Assembly (NCBI GenBank): GCA_963700105.1
Contig: CAVOWL010000004.1
Coordinates: 620,001 to 684,000 of the forward strand
From: CAVUWL01 sp963700105
GTDB lineage: Bacteria > Actinomycetota > Thermoleophilia > Solirubrobacterales > 70-9
Length of the DNA stretch: 64,000 nucleotides
Direction of reading: 5' to 3'
Made by a program: the position numbers and the translations under genes. The notes beneath the pieces are model-generated. The model had not been told where the DNA came from and made no database searches. It saw nothing but the letters and a program-made list of their open reading frames with translations. Below are positions 46,821 to 55,150 of the stretch, piece by piece. Positions within the stretch are counted from its first letter, which is position 1. Each line of letters begins with the position of its first letter.

Positions 46821-47302
46821 CTCTCATTCCTCTCTGGGGACCGATATCGCGGACGCCCGACTGTAGAAACCCAGGTACTCGCCCAGCCACTGACTCCCTC
46901 TCGCCGGGCAGTTTAGCGTCAACCGGCAGATTTGGGGCGCAGTTTGAGTAGCAAGCGTGGCTGTCTCACCCCGACCGCCTCGGCACCGGACGATTGCAAG
47001 GCGGCCAGGCGCTCTGGCCGCCGACTTTTAGCTCCATCTGATGGCAAGAATCGCGTCGCGGCGAATCGACCCCGCTAAGGGCCCCAACCCCTGCGGCGGG
47101 AGGGCATTGGGTATCTGATTCGTATCTCGCCGTGGCGGCGACACAGCCGGCAAACGGGTGCTCCCAAATCGCCGCAACTCTCCGCTCGAGGTCAGATCTT
47201 GGCGATCCAACAAGCAAAGTGGCCACCTGCGTCCATCTGATCCCCGCCAGCCAACCGCAGGAGCATTTCTGCATCCGCCCCATGCGATGCTCGGGTGCGG
47301 TG
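46821..47302. other. Intergenic region with a hairpin
   Basis: 482 bases with no credible ORF. The hairpin at 47000-47022 is listed separately. The promoter of the minus-strand secreted gene should lie at the low end. Confidence 0.3.
47000..47029. terminator. GC hairpin with plus-strand T-run
   Basis: GGCGGCCAG (47000-47008) pairs perfectly with CTGGCCGCC (47014-47022) across a 5-base loop, and CTTTTA follows on the plus strand. Plus-strand genes just upstream are absent. It may therefore terminate read-through from the left, or serve the minus-strand DUF805 transcript that ends at 47303. Confidence 0.5.
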
Positions 47303-47668
47303 TCAGGCGACGCCCTCGGCCATCGGAGGCCCATAACTGTTGTTGCCCGGGTCGCTCTTCTGCACGAAGAGGACGATCAGCACGATTGCCCCGATGATCG
47401 GGATGATCCCGATCAGCAACCACCAACCGCTGCGGTTGGTGTCGTGCAGTCGCCGGATCCCGACCGAAATATTAGGCAGGAGAAGCCCCAGCGAGACCAC
47501 GATCGTGAGGGCCTCACTCCCACTGAAGATGATGGCGTCCAGAATGCCAGCGGCGAACCCAACCAGGATTCCGAACAGAAACCACCACCAATAGGCGGGA
47601 CGTGAGGCTCGACCATCGAATATCACATAGTGGTCGAACCCAGACTTGACGGCCTCCGTGAAGCTCAC
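47303..47668 (-). CDS. DUF805 family membrane protein
   Basis: The 121-residue protein has the DUF805 hallmark F.GRASRPAYWWW near residue 20 and a later GIRRLHDTNRSGWWLLI motif. It has four hydrophobic segments. DUF805 proteins are widespread inner-membrane proteins of unknown function (E. coli YhaH/YhaI). It is monocistronic. Confidence 0.88.
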   Translation of the reverse strand: MSFTEAVKSGFDHYVIFDGRASRPAYWWWFLFGILVGFAAGILDAIIFSGSEALTIVVSLGLLLPNISVGIRRLHDTNRSGWWLLIGIIPIIGAIVLIVLFVQKSDPGNNSYGPPMAEGVA

Positions 47669-48130
47669 TAAGTGCCCCCTCCGATCTCACTACGTTCGGC
47701 GCATAGTCCGGCTGAGCTAGAAAGATAGTGGAACGGACGGCGGCGCCGAGGGGTTTTGGAGACCGCTGAGGCGGCTGAATCTGGCGCCCAACGGTTGCCA
47801 CGGGCTCTCCTCACCAGCTGCGAGGCCCGGTCCCCGTCGCGCTCATAGATCTAGCCCACCAGGTCCGGCGTACAGCAAGCAGGCCTCATTACCCCGGCCG
47901 CGCGGCCTCGATCGGGCCTCGAGCTCGCCCTCGCAGAGGATGTCGGCCGATCGATTCGGCAAGCGGATCCCGTAGAAAACTTCGCGACGGCGCTTGATCC
48001 AGCGGGTCGCGTGACCACTTATGTCGCCGCCTTGGTGCTCCCCTAAACCGAAATCAGGTGCCCGGTTCCCTGATCCTCGAAGGAGGCATTGGTCGGCCTG
48101 GCAGGGCGTTGGGGCTAGGCTTCATCTTTC
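47669..48130. other. Intergenic region with an orphan open frame
   Basis: A minus-strand open frame ending at TGA 47843-47845 reads ...GHATRWIKRRREVFYGIRLP... for over 70 codons with GC-rich third positions. It has no credible start or ribosome binding site. It may be a gene remnant. Nothing else is evident. Confidence 0.3.
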
Positions 48131-48964
48131 ATGTCGCTGACCGCTCTGACGTCTGCGGAGATCTCGCTGCCGGTCGAGGCCGACGGCGCGCGCGTCAGCG
48201 ACCGTATCGCTTCTCTGGCCGACACCGTCGACGTCGTCGGGTTGACCGACAATCACGCCGGCCAGCCGCGGATGTCGCCGCTGGCCGCGGTGGCGCTCGC
48301 GCGGGAGCAGGGCGTGGGGACAATCGTCCACGTTTCCTGCCGCGATCGCAACCGCCTTGCCCTGCAGTCCCAGGTCGTGGGCGCGGCGGCACTCGGCGCT
48401 GAGGCGGTTCTCTGCATGCAGGGCGACCCGGTGCATGGCATCGAACATGTGGCCGACATGACCGCTACGCAGCTCATTGCGAGCGCCCCGCGATGGAGCG
48501 CCCCGCACCCGCTGGCCGTCGGGGCGGTCGTCAATCCCTTCGCCGAGGACTTCGATCGGGAGTTGAGGCTCCTGGGGCGCAAGATCGCCGCTGGAGCAAC
48601 CTTCGTGCAGTCGCAGATGATCTTCGACTCCGGACGCCTCGAAGCGTTCCTCTCGGCCGCCAAGGACACGCTCGGGGATGTGCGCTTTTACGCAAGCATC
48701 GCGCTGCTCCGCAGCGCCCACATGGCAGAGCGCGCCTGCGCGCTACCGGGGGTCGCGATTCCTCAGCGAGCTCTGGCCCAGATCAGTCGCGGCGGCGGCA
48801 TCGACCTGGCGCGCGAACTGGCGGCCGAGGTTGCCGGTATCTCTCGGGTAGATGCGCTTCACGTATTTCCGCTCGGAGCCGAAGCGGCGACACGCGACGT
48901 CGCCGCGGAGTTCCGCGTGGCGCGGGGGGTCGGCGCTCAGCGCCTGGGGGGAACCGGTCAGTAA
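48131..48964 (+). CDS. Methylenetetrahydrofolate reductase-family protein
   Basis: The 277-residue protein has the MTHFR TIM-barrel motifs GLTDNHAGQPRMSPL, VHVSCRDRNRLALQSQ, EAVLCMQGDP and FVQSQMIFD. This family reduces 5,10-methylenetetrahydrofolate to 5-methyltetrahydrofolate with flavin. The N-terminal SAEISLPVEADG replaces the usual FEFFPP text, so this is a divergent member, and electron donor and exact reaction are uncertain. The ATG has no strong upstream site. It is monocistronic. Confidence 0.8.
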   Translation: MSLTALTSAEISLPVEADGARVSDRIASLADTVDVVGLTDNHAGQPRMSPLAAVALAREQGVGTIVHVSCRDRNRLALQSQVVGAAALGAEAVLCMQGDPVHGIEHVADMTATQLIASAPRWSAPHPLAVGAVVNPFAEDFDRELRLLGRKIAAGATFVQSQMIFDSGRLEAFLSAAKDTLGDVRFYASIALLRSAHMAERACALPGVAIPQRALAQISRGGGIDLARELAAEVAGISRVDALHVFPLGAEAATRDVAAEFRVARGVGAQRLGGTGQ

Positions 48965-49076
48965 CCGGAACGGCTTGTAGAAACGCCCCCCACCGAGAGC
49001 GACACCCCCGAGCCGCGACGTGAGCAGGTCACCTGAAATGCGTCTCCAGAGACGGTTTAAGTCCGACGCTTCTATC

Positions 49077-49107
49077 GCGGGCGGAGGGACCTGACCCCAC
49101 GGCCCAT
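49077..49107 (-). repeat. Partial copy of the tRNA-Leu(UAG) 3' end
   Basis: GCGGGCGGAGGGAC (49077-49090) is identical to 50632-50645, the 3' end of tRNA-Leu(UAG). The match continues with one mismatch and small gaps (CTGACCCC-ACGG against TTGAACCCCCACGG). It lies 1.55 kb away in the same orientation. This resembles the distal attachment-site copy left by a tRNA-integrating element. Confidence 0.6.
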
Positions 49108-49128
49108 CTTGCAGCTCGGGGGTCGCCC

Positions 49129-50421
49129 TCAGTGCTTGTGCTTCTTTTTAACCTTCACGCACTTGGCCTTGCCGTGGACCGTCTTCTTCTTGAAGCCCTT
49201 CTTACACTTCACGGCTTCTTTATGCGGCACCGGCAGGGGCGTGGGGGCTGGAGCAGGTGCCGGAGTGGGCGACTTCGGGGTAGGGCCGCCGCCTGTCGGA
49301 GCCGTATAGGGCGCCGTCACGATATTGCCAGCGTCATCGCCGGCGACGCAGAGTGAGGTCGAAGCGCAGGAGACCGATTCCAGCCGATTGCCGGCGTCGA
49401 CGGGAGTCACGGTCCAGGCCGAGGGGCCGCCGGTCGGGTTGGTCGAGGTGATCACATTGCCTTCATTGTCGGTCGCGACGCACAGCGTCGAAGGCGAGGA
49501 CGTGCAGGAGATGCCCGTCAGTTCCTTTTCGCCGTCGATGTCGGCCGGCGTCCATTGCGTGGAGCCGCCGCTCGGCGCGATCGAGGTGAAGACGGTGCCT
49601 TTGCCGTTGTAGGTGACGCAGAGCGAGGTTGACGCGCATGAAACCCCGAGCAGGTCGTCTTCGTCGATATGAGCGCCGATCCAGGTTGAGGCGCTCCCGG
49701 TCGGGGTGCTGGAGGTGAGAAGACCGCCGCCCAGCCCGACCTGCCCGACGGCGACGCAGAAGGACGTCGATGGACAGGAGACGCCGAACAGAGTGCCGAC
49801 GGTCTTTTTTTCAAAGAGCGGCAGGACGCGTTTCCAATCCGTCTGAGGCCCGGTTGGTTTGGCGGAGCTGAGAATGACCGGGCCGTGTTCTTCGCCAGTT
49901 TCTTCTTCTTCACTGACCGCAACGCAAAGCGAGGAGGACGCGCACGAGATCCCCCAGGGGACGTTGTAGGAGGTGAGCAGATTTTCGACGTGCCAGGATT
50001 CGGCGTCGGTGGGGTTGGTCGAGGTGACGACATGGCCCTCTTGGTCCACGGCGGCGCAGAGCAGCGACGGTGAGGCCGTGCACGAAATGCTGTGGGTGGA
50101 TTCGACATTGGGCGGCTGATCGACCCAATCCGGGTAGCTCCAGGCGGATTTGCCACCGCTCGGGTTGGTCGAGCTCACGACGCTGCCGACGTTATTGAAG
50201 GCAACGCACAGAGAGGAGGGCAGGCAGGAGATACTGGGCATCACCGGTAAACCTTCGAGCGCTACCGGAGGGGACCATGAGAACGGCGAGTCGGCGAGGG
50301 CCGGGGCGGCCGAGAGGCCTAGCAGGAGTACCCCGCTGGCAAGTGCGGTGAGCCCGCAAGCCCACAGCCGCCGGACAAGCAGGCGCGTCAGAAGGGCACG
50401 GAGCGAGGGGACGGACACCAT
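49129..50421 (-). CDS. Secreted seven-repeat propeller-like protein
   Basis: The 430-residue protein has a signal helix (LTALASGVLLLGLSAAPALA). Seven repeats of about 40-50 residues follow, each with a (I/V)SC.S.SLCVA core, an acidic or Gly turn, a (V/I).TSTNPTGG strand and a Trp; the Cys pairs probably form disulfides. Seven repeats, with a first W-containing strand before repeat 1, suit a seven-bladed propeller with Velcro closure. A Pro/Ala-rich linker leads to a Lys-rich tail (CKKGFKKKTVHGKAKCVKVKK). The ligand is unknown. It lies between the tRNA-Leu and its partial copy. Confidence 0.8.
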   Translation of the reverse strand: MVSVPSLRALLTRLLVRRLWACGLTALASGVLLLGLSAAPALADSPFSWSPPVALEGLPVMPSISCLPSSLCVAFNNVGSVVSSTNPSGGKSAWSYPDWVDQPPNVESTHSISCTASPSLLCAAVDQEGHVVTSTNPTDAESWHVENLLTSYNVPWGISCASSSLCVAVSEEEETGEEHGPVILSSAKPTGPQTDWKRVLPLFEKKTVGTLFGVSCPSTSFCVAVGQVGLGGGLLTSSTPTGSASTWIGAHIDEDDLLGVSCASTSLCVTYNGKGTVFTSIAPSGGSTQWTPADIDGEKELTGISCTSSPSTLCVATDNEGNVITSTNPTGGPSAWTVTPVDAGNRLESVSCASTSLCVAGDDAGNIVTAPYTAPTGGGPTPKSPTPAPAPAPTPLPVPHKEAVKCKKGFKKKTVHGKAKCVKVKKKHKH

Positions 50422-50630
50422 TTGAATCCTGCACCCTGCCGATTCAAAGCTGCGTTGTCAAGGTCTGCTGGGCCAGGTCGCTGTCGCCGCGGGACGGCGA
50501 TCGGGCGAGGTGGCAAGCTCGGCGCCCGGCGCTTTGCCCAGCTCGCTGAGCTGACTGGCGCACCGCGGAGATCGGGGAGAAATGCCGGCCCATCGGCCAG
50601 GGAATCCCAATTCCTTGGGGGCGTCATTAG

Positions 50631-50713
50631 TGCGGGCGGAGGGACTTGAACCCCCACGGGCCGAAGCCCACCAGGACCTAAACCTGGCGCGTATACCAAT
50701 TCCGCCACGCCCG
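50631..50713 (-). tRNA. tRNA-Leu (UAG)
   Basis: The 83-base class II tRNA has acceptor GCGGGCG/CGCCCGC, anticodon stem CCAGG/CCTGG with loop TTTAGGT (anticodon TAG), a long variable arm (TGGGCTTCGGCCCG) and T-loop TTCAAGT. The discriminator is A. CCA is not encoded. Confidence 0.95.
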
Positions 50714-50756
50714 CGTGGCTGCCCCGAGGGGGCCTTAACGCGCGACCAATGCCGCA

Positions 50757-51317
50757 ATGTCGCTCCTAGATTCTATGATCGAGGGCGTGCCGGTAGGAGA
50801 GGTCAGGCCAGGCTATGAGTTGTGGCGGCCAAATCGGGAGAAACCCGAGTCGGTCACGACCAAGTTCGTGATCGTCTTCTTGCTTGCCGCAACCGCGGCG
50901 ATTGCTCTCTTGGTCACGATCACCGGATTCTCCCTGCTCGACGGCGGTGCCGCGATGGGCGTGATCTGCATCATCTACGGATTGCTCTATGCGTTCTTTG
51001 CGATCCTTGTCGCCCGCTGGAGCCGCGGCATCTTGCCCCTCGCCGCAGCGCTCTCGATGATTCTTGCGATCCTCTGCGCGGTCGGTGCAGACAGCTGGTT
51101 TGCCCGCAACAAGTCCGGCTTCAGCCACGGCCTGATCCCCGTCTCGGTGATCGGGCTCCTTGTCGTCATCCTCGCCCTGCTGCAATTGGTCGTGATCGCC
51201 GTTTCCCTGTACGGGTTCAATCAAGCCTGGAACGTCGAGGAGGAACGCCCGATTGGCTCCGGCGAAGATTACGGCGCGGGGGCAGCGCCCAGCGATACCC
51301 CGCCGCTTCCCGCCTGA
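50757..51317 (+). CDS. Four-helix membrane protein
   Basis: The 186-residue protein has a charged N-terminus (VRPGYELWRPNREKPESVTTK) then four hydrophobic helices and a charged, Pro-rich C-terminus. Start could be ATG 50757 or ATG 50775; the second leaves the conserved-looking GEVRPGYELW block intact. I do not recognise a named family. It sits between two leucine tRNA genes of opposite strand. Confidence 0.6.
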   Translation: MSLLDSMIEGVPVGEVRPGYELWRPNREKPESVTTKFVIVFLLAATAAIALLVTITGFSLLDGGAAMGVICIIYGLLYAFFAILVARWSRGILPLAAALSMILAILCAVGADSWFARNKSGFSHGLIPVSVIGLLVVILALLQLVVIAVSLYGFNQAWNVEEERPIGSGEDYGAGAAPSDTPPLPA

Positions 51318-51441
51318 AATCAGCTCGATCGTCCTCGAGCCTAATTTTGGGAGATTAGGACGGGAATTTCATCCCGCCGATCGGTATCTGAGGCGCCGCT
51401 ACGGGGCGCTGTTTTCAATCTCCAATCGCACAGCAACGAGA

Positions 51442-51525
51442 TGCCGGAGGTGGGACTCGAACCCACAAGCCCGCAAGGGCAATCGATTTTGAGTCGATCG
51501 CGTATGCCAATTCCGCCACTCCGGC
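51442..51525 (-). tRNA. tRNA-Leu (CAA)
   Basis: The 84-base class II tRNA has acceptor GCCGGAG/CTCCGGC, anticodon stem ATCGA/TCGAT with loop CTCAAAA (anticodon CAA), a long variable arm (TGCCCTTGCGGGCTT) and T-loop TTCGAGT. The discriminator is A. Confidence 0.95.
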
Positions 51526-51577
51526 GCGGCGCGAACCATAGACCCGACACGCGGCGAGCATCGGGTATAAGCGAGCG

Positions 51578-53566
51578 GTGAACTCGGACCCGGTCAATAA
51601 AAGCAGCCCCGAAATTCTCTGGCAGCCCAGCGCCGAGCGGATCGAGCGGGCCCGGTTGACCGAATACATGCGCTGGCTGCGCTCCGAGCGCGGGCTTGAC
51701 TTCGAGGACTACGAGCAGCTCTGGCATTGGTCGACCGACGATCTGGATGCCTTTTGGGGGTCGATCTGGGATTTCTTTGGCGTCCAGGCCGACGGCGGCT
51801 ATGAGGGGGTGCTTGGCAAGCGCGAGATGCCGGGTGCGGAGTGGTTCTCGGGGGCTTCGCTTAACTACGCCGAGCACGTCTTCGCAGGCAAAGATAAAGA
51901 CGAGCCCGCGATCCTTGAGGCCTCCGAGCTGCGCGATTTGGATGAGCTGAGCTGGGGCGAGCTGGGCCAACAGGTTGCCGCCCTCGCCGCGGCACTGCGC
52001 CAGCAGGGGGTGGGTCGCGGCGATCGCGTCGTTGCCTACCTGCCCAATATCGCCGAGGCGGTGATCGCCTTTCTCGCCAGCGCCAGCATCGGCGCGGTCT
52101 GGTCGAGCTGCTCACCGGATTTCGGCCCGGCGAGCGTGATCGATCGCTTCGCTCAAATCGAGCCGAAGATCCTCTTCGGCGTCGATGGTTACCGCTACGG
52201 CGGCAAGGACTTCGACCGCATTCCCACCCTGGCCCAGGTGGGGGCCGAGATCCCGAGCCTCACCGCGACGGTCGTACTTCCCTACCTCGATCCCCAACCC
52301 GACCTCTCCCCGCTCGCGAATTCGATCAGCTGGGATCAGCTGCTTACCAGCGGACGCGGCGCCGAGCTCAGCTTTGAGCGAGTCCCCTTCGAGCATCCGC
52401 TCTGGGTCCTTTATTCCTCCGGCACAACCGGACTGCCAAAAGCGATAGTCCAAAGCCAGGGGGGGATCCTGCTCGAGCATCTAAAGAAGCTCCACCTCCA
52501 CGTCGACGCCCATCCGGGCGAGCGGCTTTTTTGGTTCACCACCACCGGCTGGATGATGTGGAACTTCCTCGTCTCGGGCCTTTTAACCAAAGCCGCGATC
52601 GTCCTTTATGACGGCAGCCCGGGCCACCCGGACCTGAACGTGCTCTGGGATCTTGCCGAGCGGGCCGGGGTGACCATGTTTGGCACCAGCGCCTCCTATA
52701 TCGCCTCCTGCATGAAGTCCGGGGTTAAGCCCGGCGCGGGGCGCGACCTGAGTGGACTGAGGGCGGTCGGCTCCACCGGGTCCCCCCTCTCCCCGGAGAG
52801 CTTTGACTGGATCTATCAGCACCTGGGCGCCGATACCTGGCTTTTTTCAACCAGCGGGGGTACCGACCTCTGCACCGCCTTCGTCGGGGGCGTCGTCCTG
52901 CTCCCGGTCTATCGCGGCGAGCTGCAGGCGCGCGCCCTCGGCGCCGCGGTTGAGGCCTGGGATGAGGACGGCAAGGCGGTGATCGGGGAGGTGGGCGAGC
53001 TTGTCGTCACCGAGCCGATGCCCTCGATGCCTGTCTTCTTCTGGGGCGATCGGGACGGCAGCCGCTACCGGGCCAGCTACTTCGAGCACTTCCCCGGAGT
53101 CTGGCGCCACGGCGATTGGATCGAAATCACCCCGCGCGGCACCGCGGTGATCTACGGGCGTTCGGACTCGACCATCAACCGCTCCGGCGTGCGGATGGGG
53201 ACCAGCGAGATCTACCGGGCTGTACTCAGCCTCGAGGCGGTCCTCGACGCGCTCGTGGTCGACGTACCGCGGCCGGGTACCGAGGGCTGGATGCCGCTGT
53301 TTGTGGTCCTGCGGGAGGGAGCTCAGCTCGATCAGGACCTGCGGGCCCAGATCGCCCGCCGCATCCGCGAGCGCTGCTCCCCCCGCCACGTTCCCGATCA
53401 GGTCTTTGAGATCACCGAGGTGCCCCGCACCCTGAGCGGCAAGGCGCTGGAGGTGCCGGTGAAGCGGATCCTGATGGGCACCCCCGCCGAGCAGGCGGCG
53501 AGCCGTGACTCCCTGGCAAATCCCGCGGCGCTTGATTATTTCGTCGCGCTGGCGGCGCGGTCTTAG
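51578..53566 (+). CDS. Acetoacetyl-CoA synthetase
   Basis: The 662-residue ANL enzyme has the AMP-binding motif YSSGTTGLPK (279-288), FFTTTGWMMWN, and the late lysine motif RTLSGKALEVPVKRIL. The N-terminal WQPSAERIERARLTEYMRW and its length fit acetoacetate-CoA ligase. It activates acetoacetate to acetoacetyl-CoA with ATP via the adenylate. It starts GTG at 51578. The stop shares TTAG with the convergent ABC permease. Acetoacetate is the product of the HMG-CoA lyase encoded a few kilobases away, so both may serve leucine or ketone-body breakdown. Confidence 0.9.
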   Translation: MNSDPVNKSSPEILWQPSAERIERARLTEYMRWLRSERGLDFEDYEQLWHWSTDDLDAFWGSIWDFFGVQADGGYEGVLGKREMPGAEWFSGASLNYAEHVFAGKDKDEPAILEASELRDLDELSWGELGQQVAALAAALRQQGVGRGDRVVAYLPNIAEAVIAFLASASIGAVWSSCSPDFGPASVIDRFAQIEPKILFGVDGYRYGGKDFDRIPTLAQVGAEIPSLTATVVLPYLDPQPDLSPLANSISWDQLLTSGRGAELSFERVPFEHPLWVLYSSGTTGLPKAIVQSQGGILLEHLKKLHLHVDAHPGERLFWFTTTGWMMWNFLVSGLLTKAAIVLYDGSPGHPDLNVLWDLAERAGVTMFGTSASYIASCMKSGVKPGAGRDLSGLRAVGSTGSPLSPESFDWIYQHLGADTWLFSTSGGTDLCTAFVGGVVLLPVYRGELQARALGAAVEAWDEDGKAVIGEVGELVVTEPMPSMPVFFWGDRDGSRYRASYFEHFPGVWRHGDWIEITPRGTAVIYGRSDSTINRSGVRMGTSEIYRAVLSLEAVLDALVVDVPRPGTEGWMPLFVVLREGAQLDQDLRAQIARRIRERCSPRHVPDQVFEITEVPRTLSGKALEVPVKRILMGTPAEQAASRDSLANPAALDYFVALAARS

Positions 53567-54300
53567 TCACTGCGGCGGCGCAGCGTCACCGCGCCGAGCC
53601 CAAGAAAGAGCGCGATCGCGGCGCAGACTATGGCGACGTCAAGCGCACCGCGGGCGCCCAGCGCGCCGGCGGTGGTGACGCGCGAGAGGGCATCGAAGGC
53701 ATAGGTGAGCGGCATCAGGTCCGAGAGGACCTGAAGAGCGCCGATCATCTGATCCCGAGCGACGAATAACCCGCAGAGCAAAAGTTGGGGAAAGACGATC
53801 GCCGGCATGAACTGGACCGCCTGAAACTCGGTGCGGGCAAAGGCGCTGACAAAGAGCCCAAGCGACATCCCCAACAGAGCGTTAGCGACCGCCAAGACGA
53901 TCAACAGGGCGCTTGAACCGACAACTTCAAGGCCGAGCGGGCCGAAGGCGACTGCGGCGGCGATCAGCGCCTGCAGCGCGCCGATCAGGCCAAAGGCGAG
54001 TCCGTAGCCGAGCAGCAGATCGATCTTTGCGAGCGGCAGCGTCATCATCCGCTCCAGCGTGCCGCTGGTCCGCTCGCGAAGCATCGTGATCGAGGTGACG
54101 ACAAACATCGTGATGAAGGGGAAGAGGCCGACCAGCGGGCCGCCGATGTGCTGAAAGGCCGCCAGGTCGTGATCGAAGGCGCCGCGCAAAAGGGTCAGCA
54201 AGAACGGCGAGACCCCGAACAGCAAGACCAGCGTGCGCGGATCCCGGCGCAGCTGGGTCAGCACCCTGGCGGCGACGGCGGTGCTGACCCTGGCGCTCAC
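53563..54300 (-). CDS. ABC-2 type transporter permease
   Basis: The 245-residue protein has six hydrophobic segments and the ABC-2 core ITMLRERTSGTLERMMTLPLAKIDLLLGYG. It is the membrane partner of the ATPase encoded just upstream, with a 4-base GTGA overlap. ABC-2 systems export drugs, polysaccharides or lipids; the substrate is unknown. The stop shares bases with the convergent acetoacetyl-CoA synthetase. Confidence 0.88.
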   Translation of the reverse strand: MSARVSTAVAARVLTQLRRDPRTLVLLFGVSPFLLTLLRGAFDHDLAAFQHIGGPLVGLFPFITMFVVTSITMLRERTSGTLERMMTLPLAKIDLLLGYGLAFGLIGALQALIAAAVAFGPLGLEVVGSSALLIVLAVANALLGMSLGLFVSAFARTEFQAVQFMPAIVFPQLLLCGLFVARDQMIGALQVLSDLMPLTYAFDALSRVTTAGALGARGALDVAIVCAAIALFLGLGAVTLRRRSD

Positions 54301-55019
54301 CGGTGACCCGAATCCTCGATCAACGCCAAGAACGCCTCATCGAGCTGCTGGCGCCCGGTCCGTTGACGCAGTCCGGCCGGGGTATCGGTGGCGAGCAGGT
54401 CTCCGTCGCGCATCAAGAGCAGCTCGTCGCAGTGATCGGCCTCCTCCATCACGTGAGAGGAGACCAGCAGCGTGACGCCCGAGTGGGCAAGCCCTGCAAA
54501 CGTTTCCCAAAGGTCACGGCGCAGGAGCGGATCCAAGCCGACGGTTGGCTCATCGAGGACCAACACCTCCGGCTCCCCCAATAAAGCCGTGGCCAGGGAG
54601 ACCCGCGCCTGCTGGCCGCCGGAAAGCCTGGAGACCAGCTGTCCGGCGTGTGAACCGAGTGAGACCGTCGCGATCACCTCATCGATCCGCGCCTCCCCCG
54701 CGCCCAACACCCTGGCGAAGAAGCGCAGGTTCTCCCGCACGCTCAGGTCGCCATAGACCGAGGGCGCCTGGGTCAAATAACCAACCCGGGAGCGAAGCTG
54801 CCGAGATCCGGCCGGCTCGCCGAGGACCTCGACCCGACCGGACTCAACGACCTGCACGCCGACTATCGCTCGCATCAGCGTGCTCTTGCCGCAACCGCTG
54901 GGGCCGAGCAGTCCGCTCACCCGCCCGCGCCGAATGGCGAAGGAGAGCCCGCGCAGAACCTCGCGCTCGCCGCGCCGGACGTGGAGCCCGTTCACCGCGA
55001 TCGCCGCCCCCTGCATCAC
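54297..55019 (-). CDS. ABC-2 type transporter ATP-binding protein
   Basis: The 240-residue ATPase has Walker A GPSGCGKS (39-46), the signature LSGGQQ, Walker B VLVLDEP and the H-loop VSSHVMEE. It is a DrrA-like exporter ATPase paired with the permease downstream (4-base overlap). A C-terminal substrate-handling extension is short. The gene starts the operon; upstream (55020-55150) is a 131-base gap with no gene. Confidence 0.92.
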   Translation of the reverse strand: MMQGAAIAVNGLHVRRGEREVLRGLSFAIRRGRVSGLLGPSGCGKSTLMRAIVGVQVVESGRVEVLGEPAGSRQLRSRVGYLTQAPSVYGDLSVRENLRFFARVLGAGEARIDEVIATVSLGSHAGQLVSRLSGGQQARVSLATALLGEPEVLVLDEPTVGLDPLLRRDLWETFAGLAHSGVTLLVSSHVMEEADHCDELLLMRDGDLLATDTPAGLRQRTGRQQLDEAFLALIEDSGHR

Positions 55020-55150
55020 CTAGGCGCGAGCATACGCCCCACGGCCGGGGTGTCCGCTCGCTGCGGCACTTCCCCGACGCTCGGGGCGGCGGCGGCGCGG
55101 CGCTTTGACCGGGTCATGACGGGCCGTTACAACGACAGCTTTGGCTTTGC

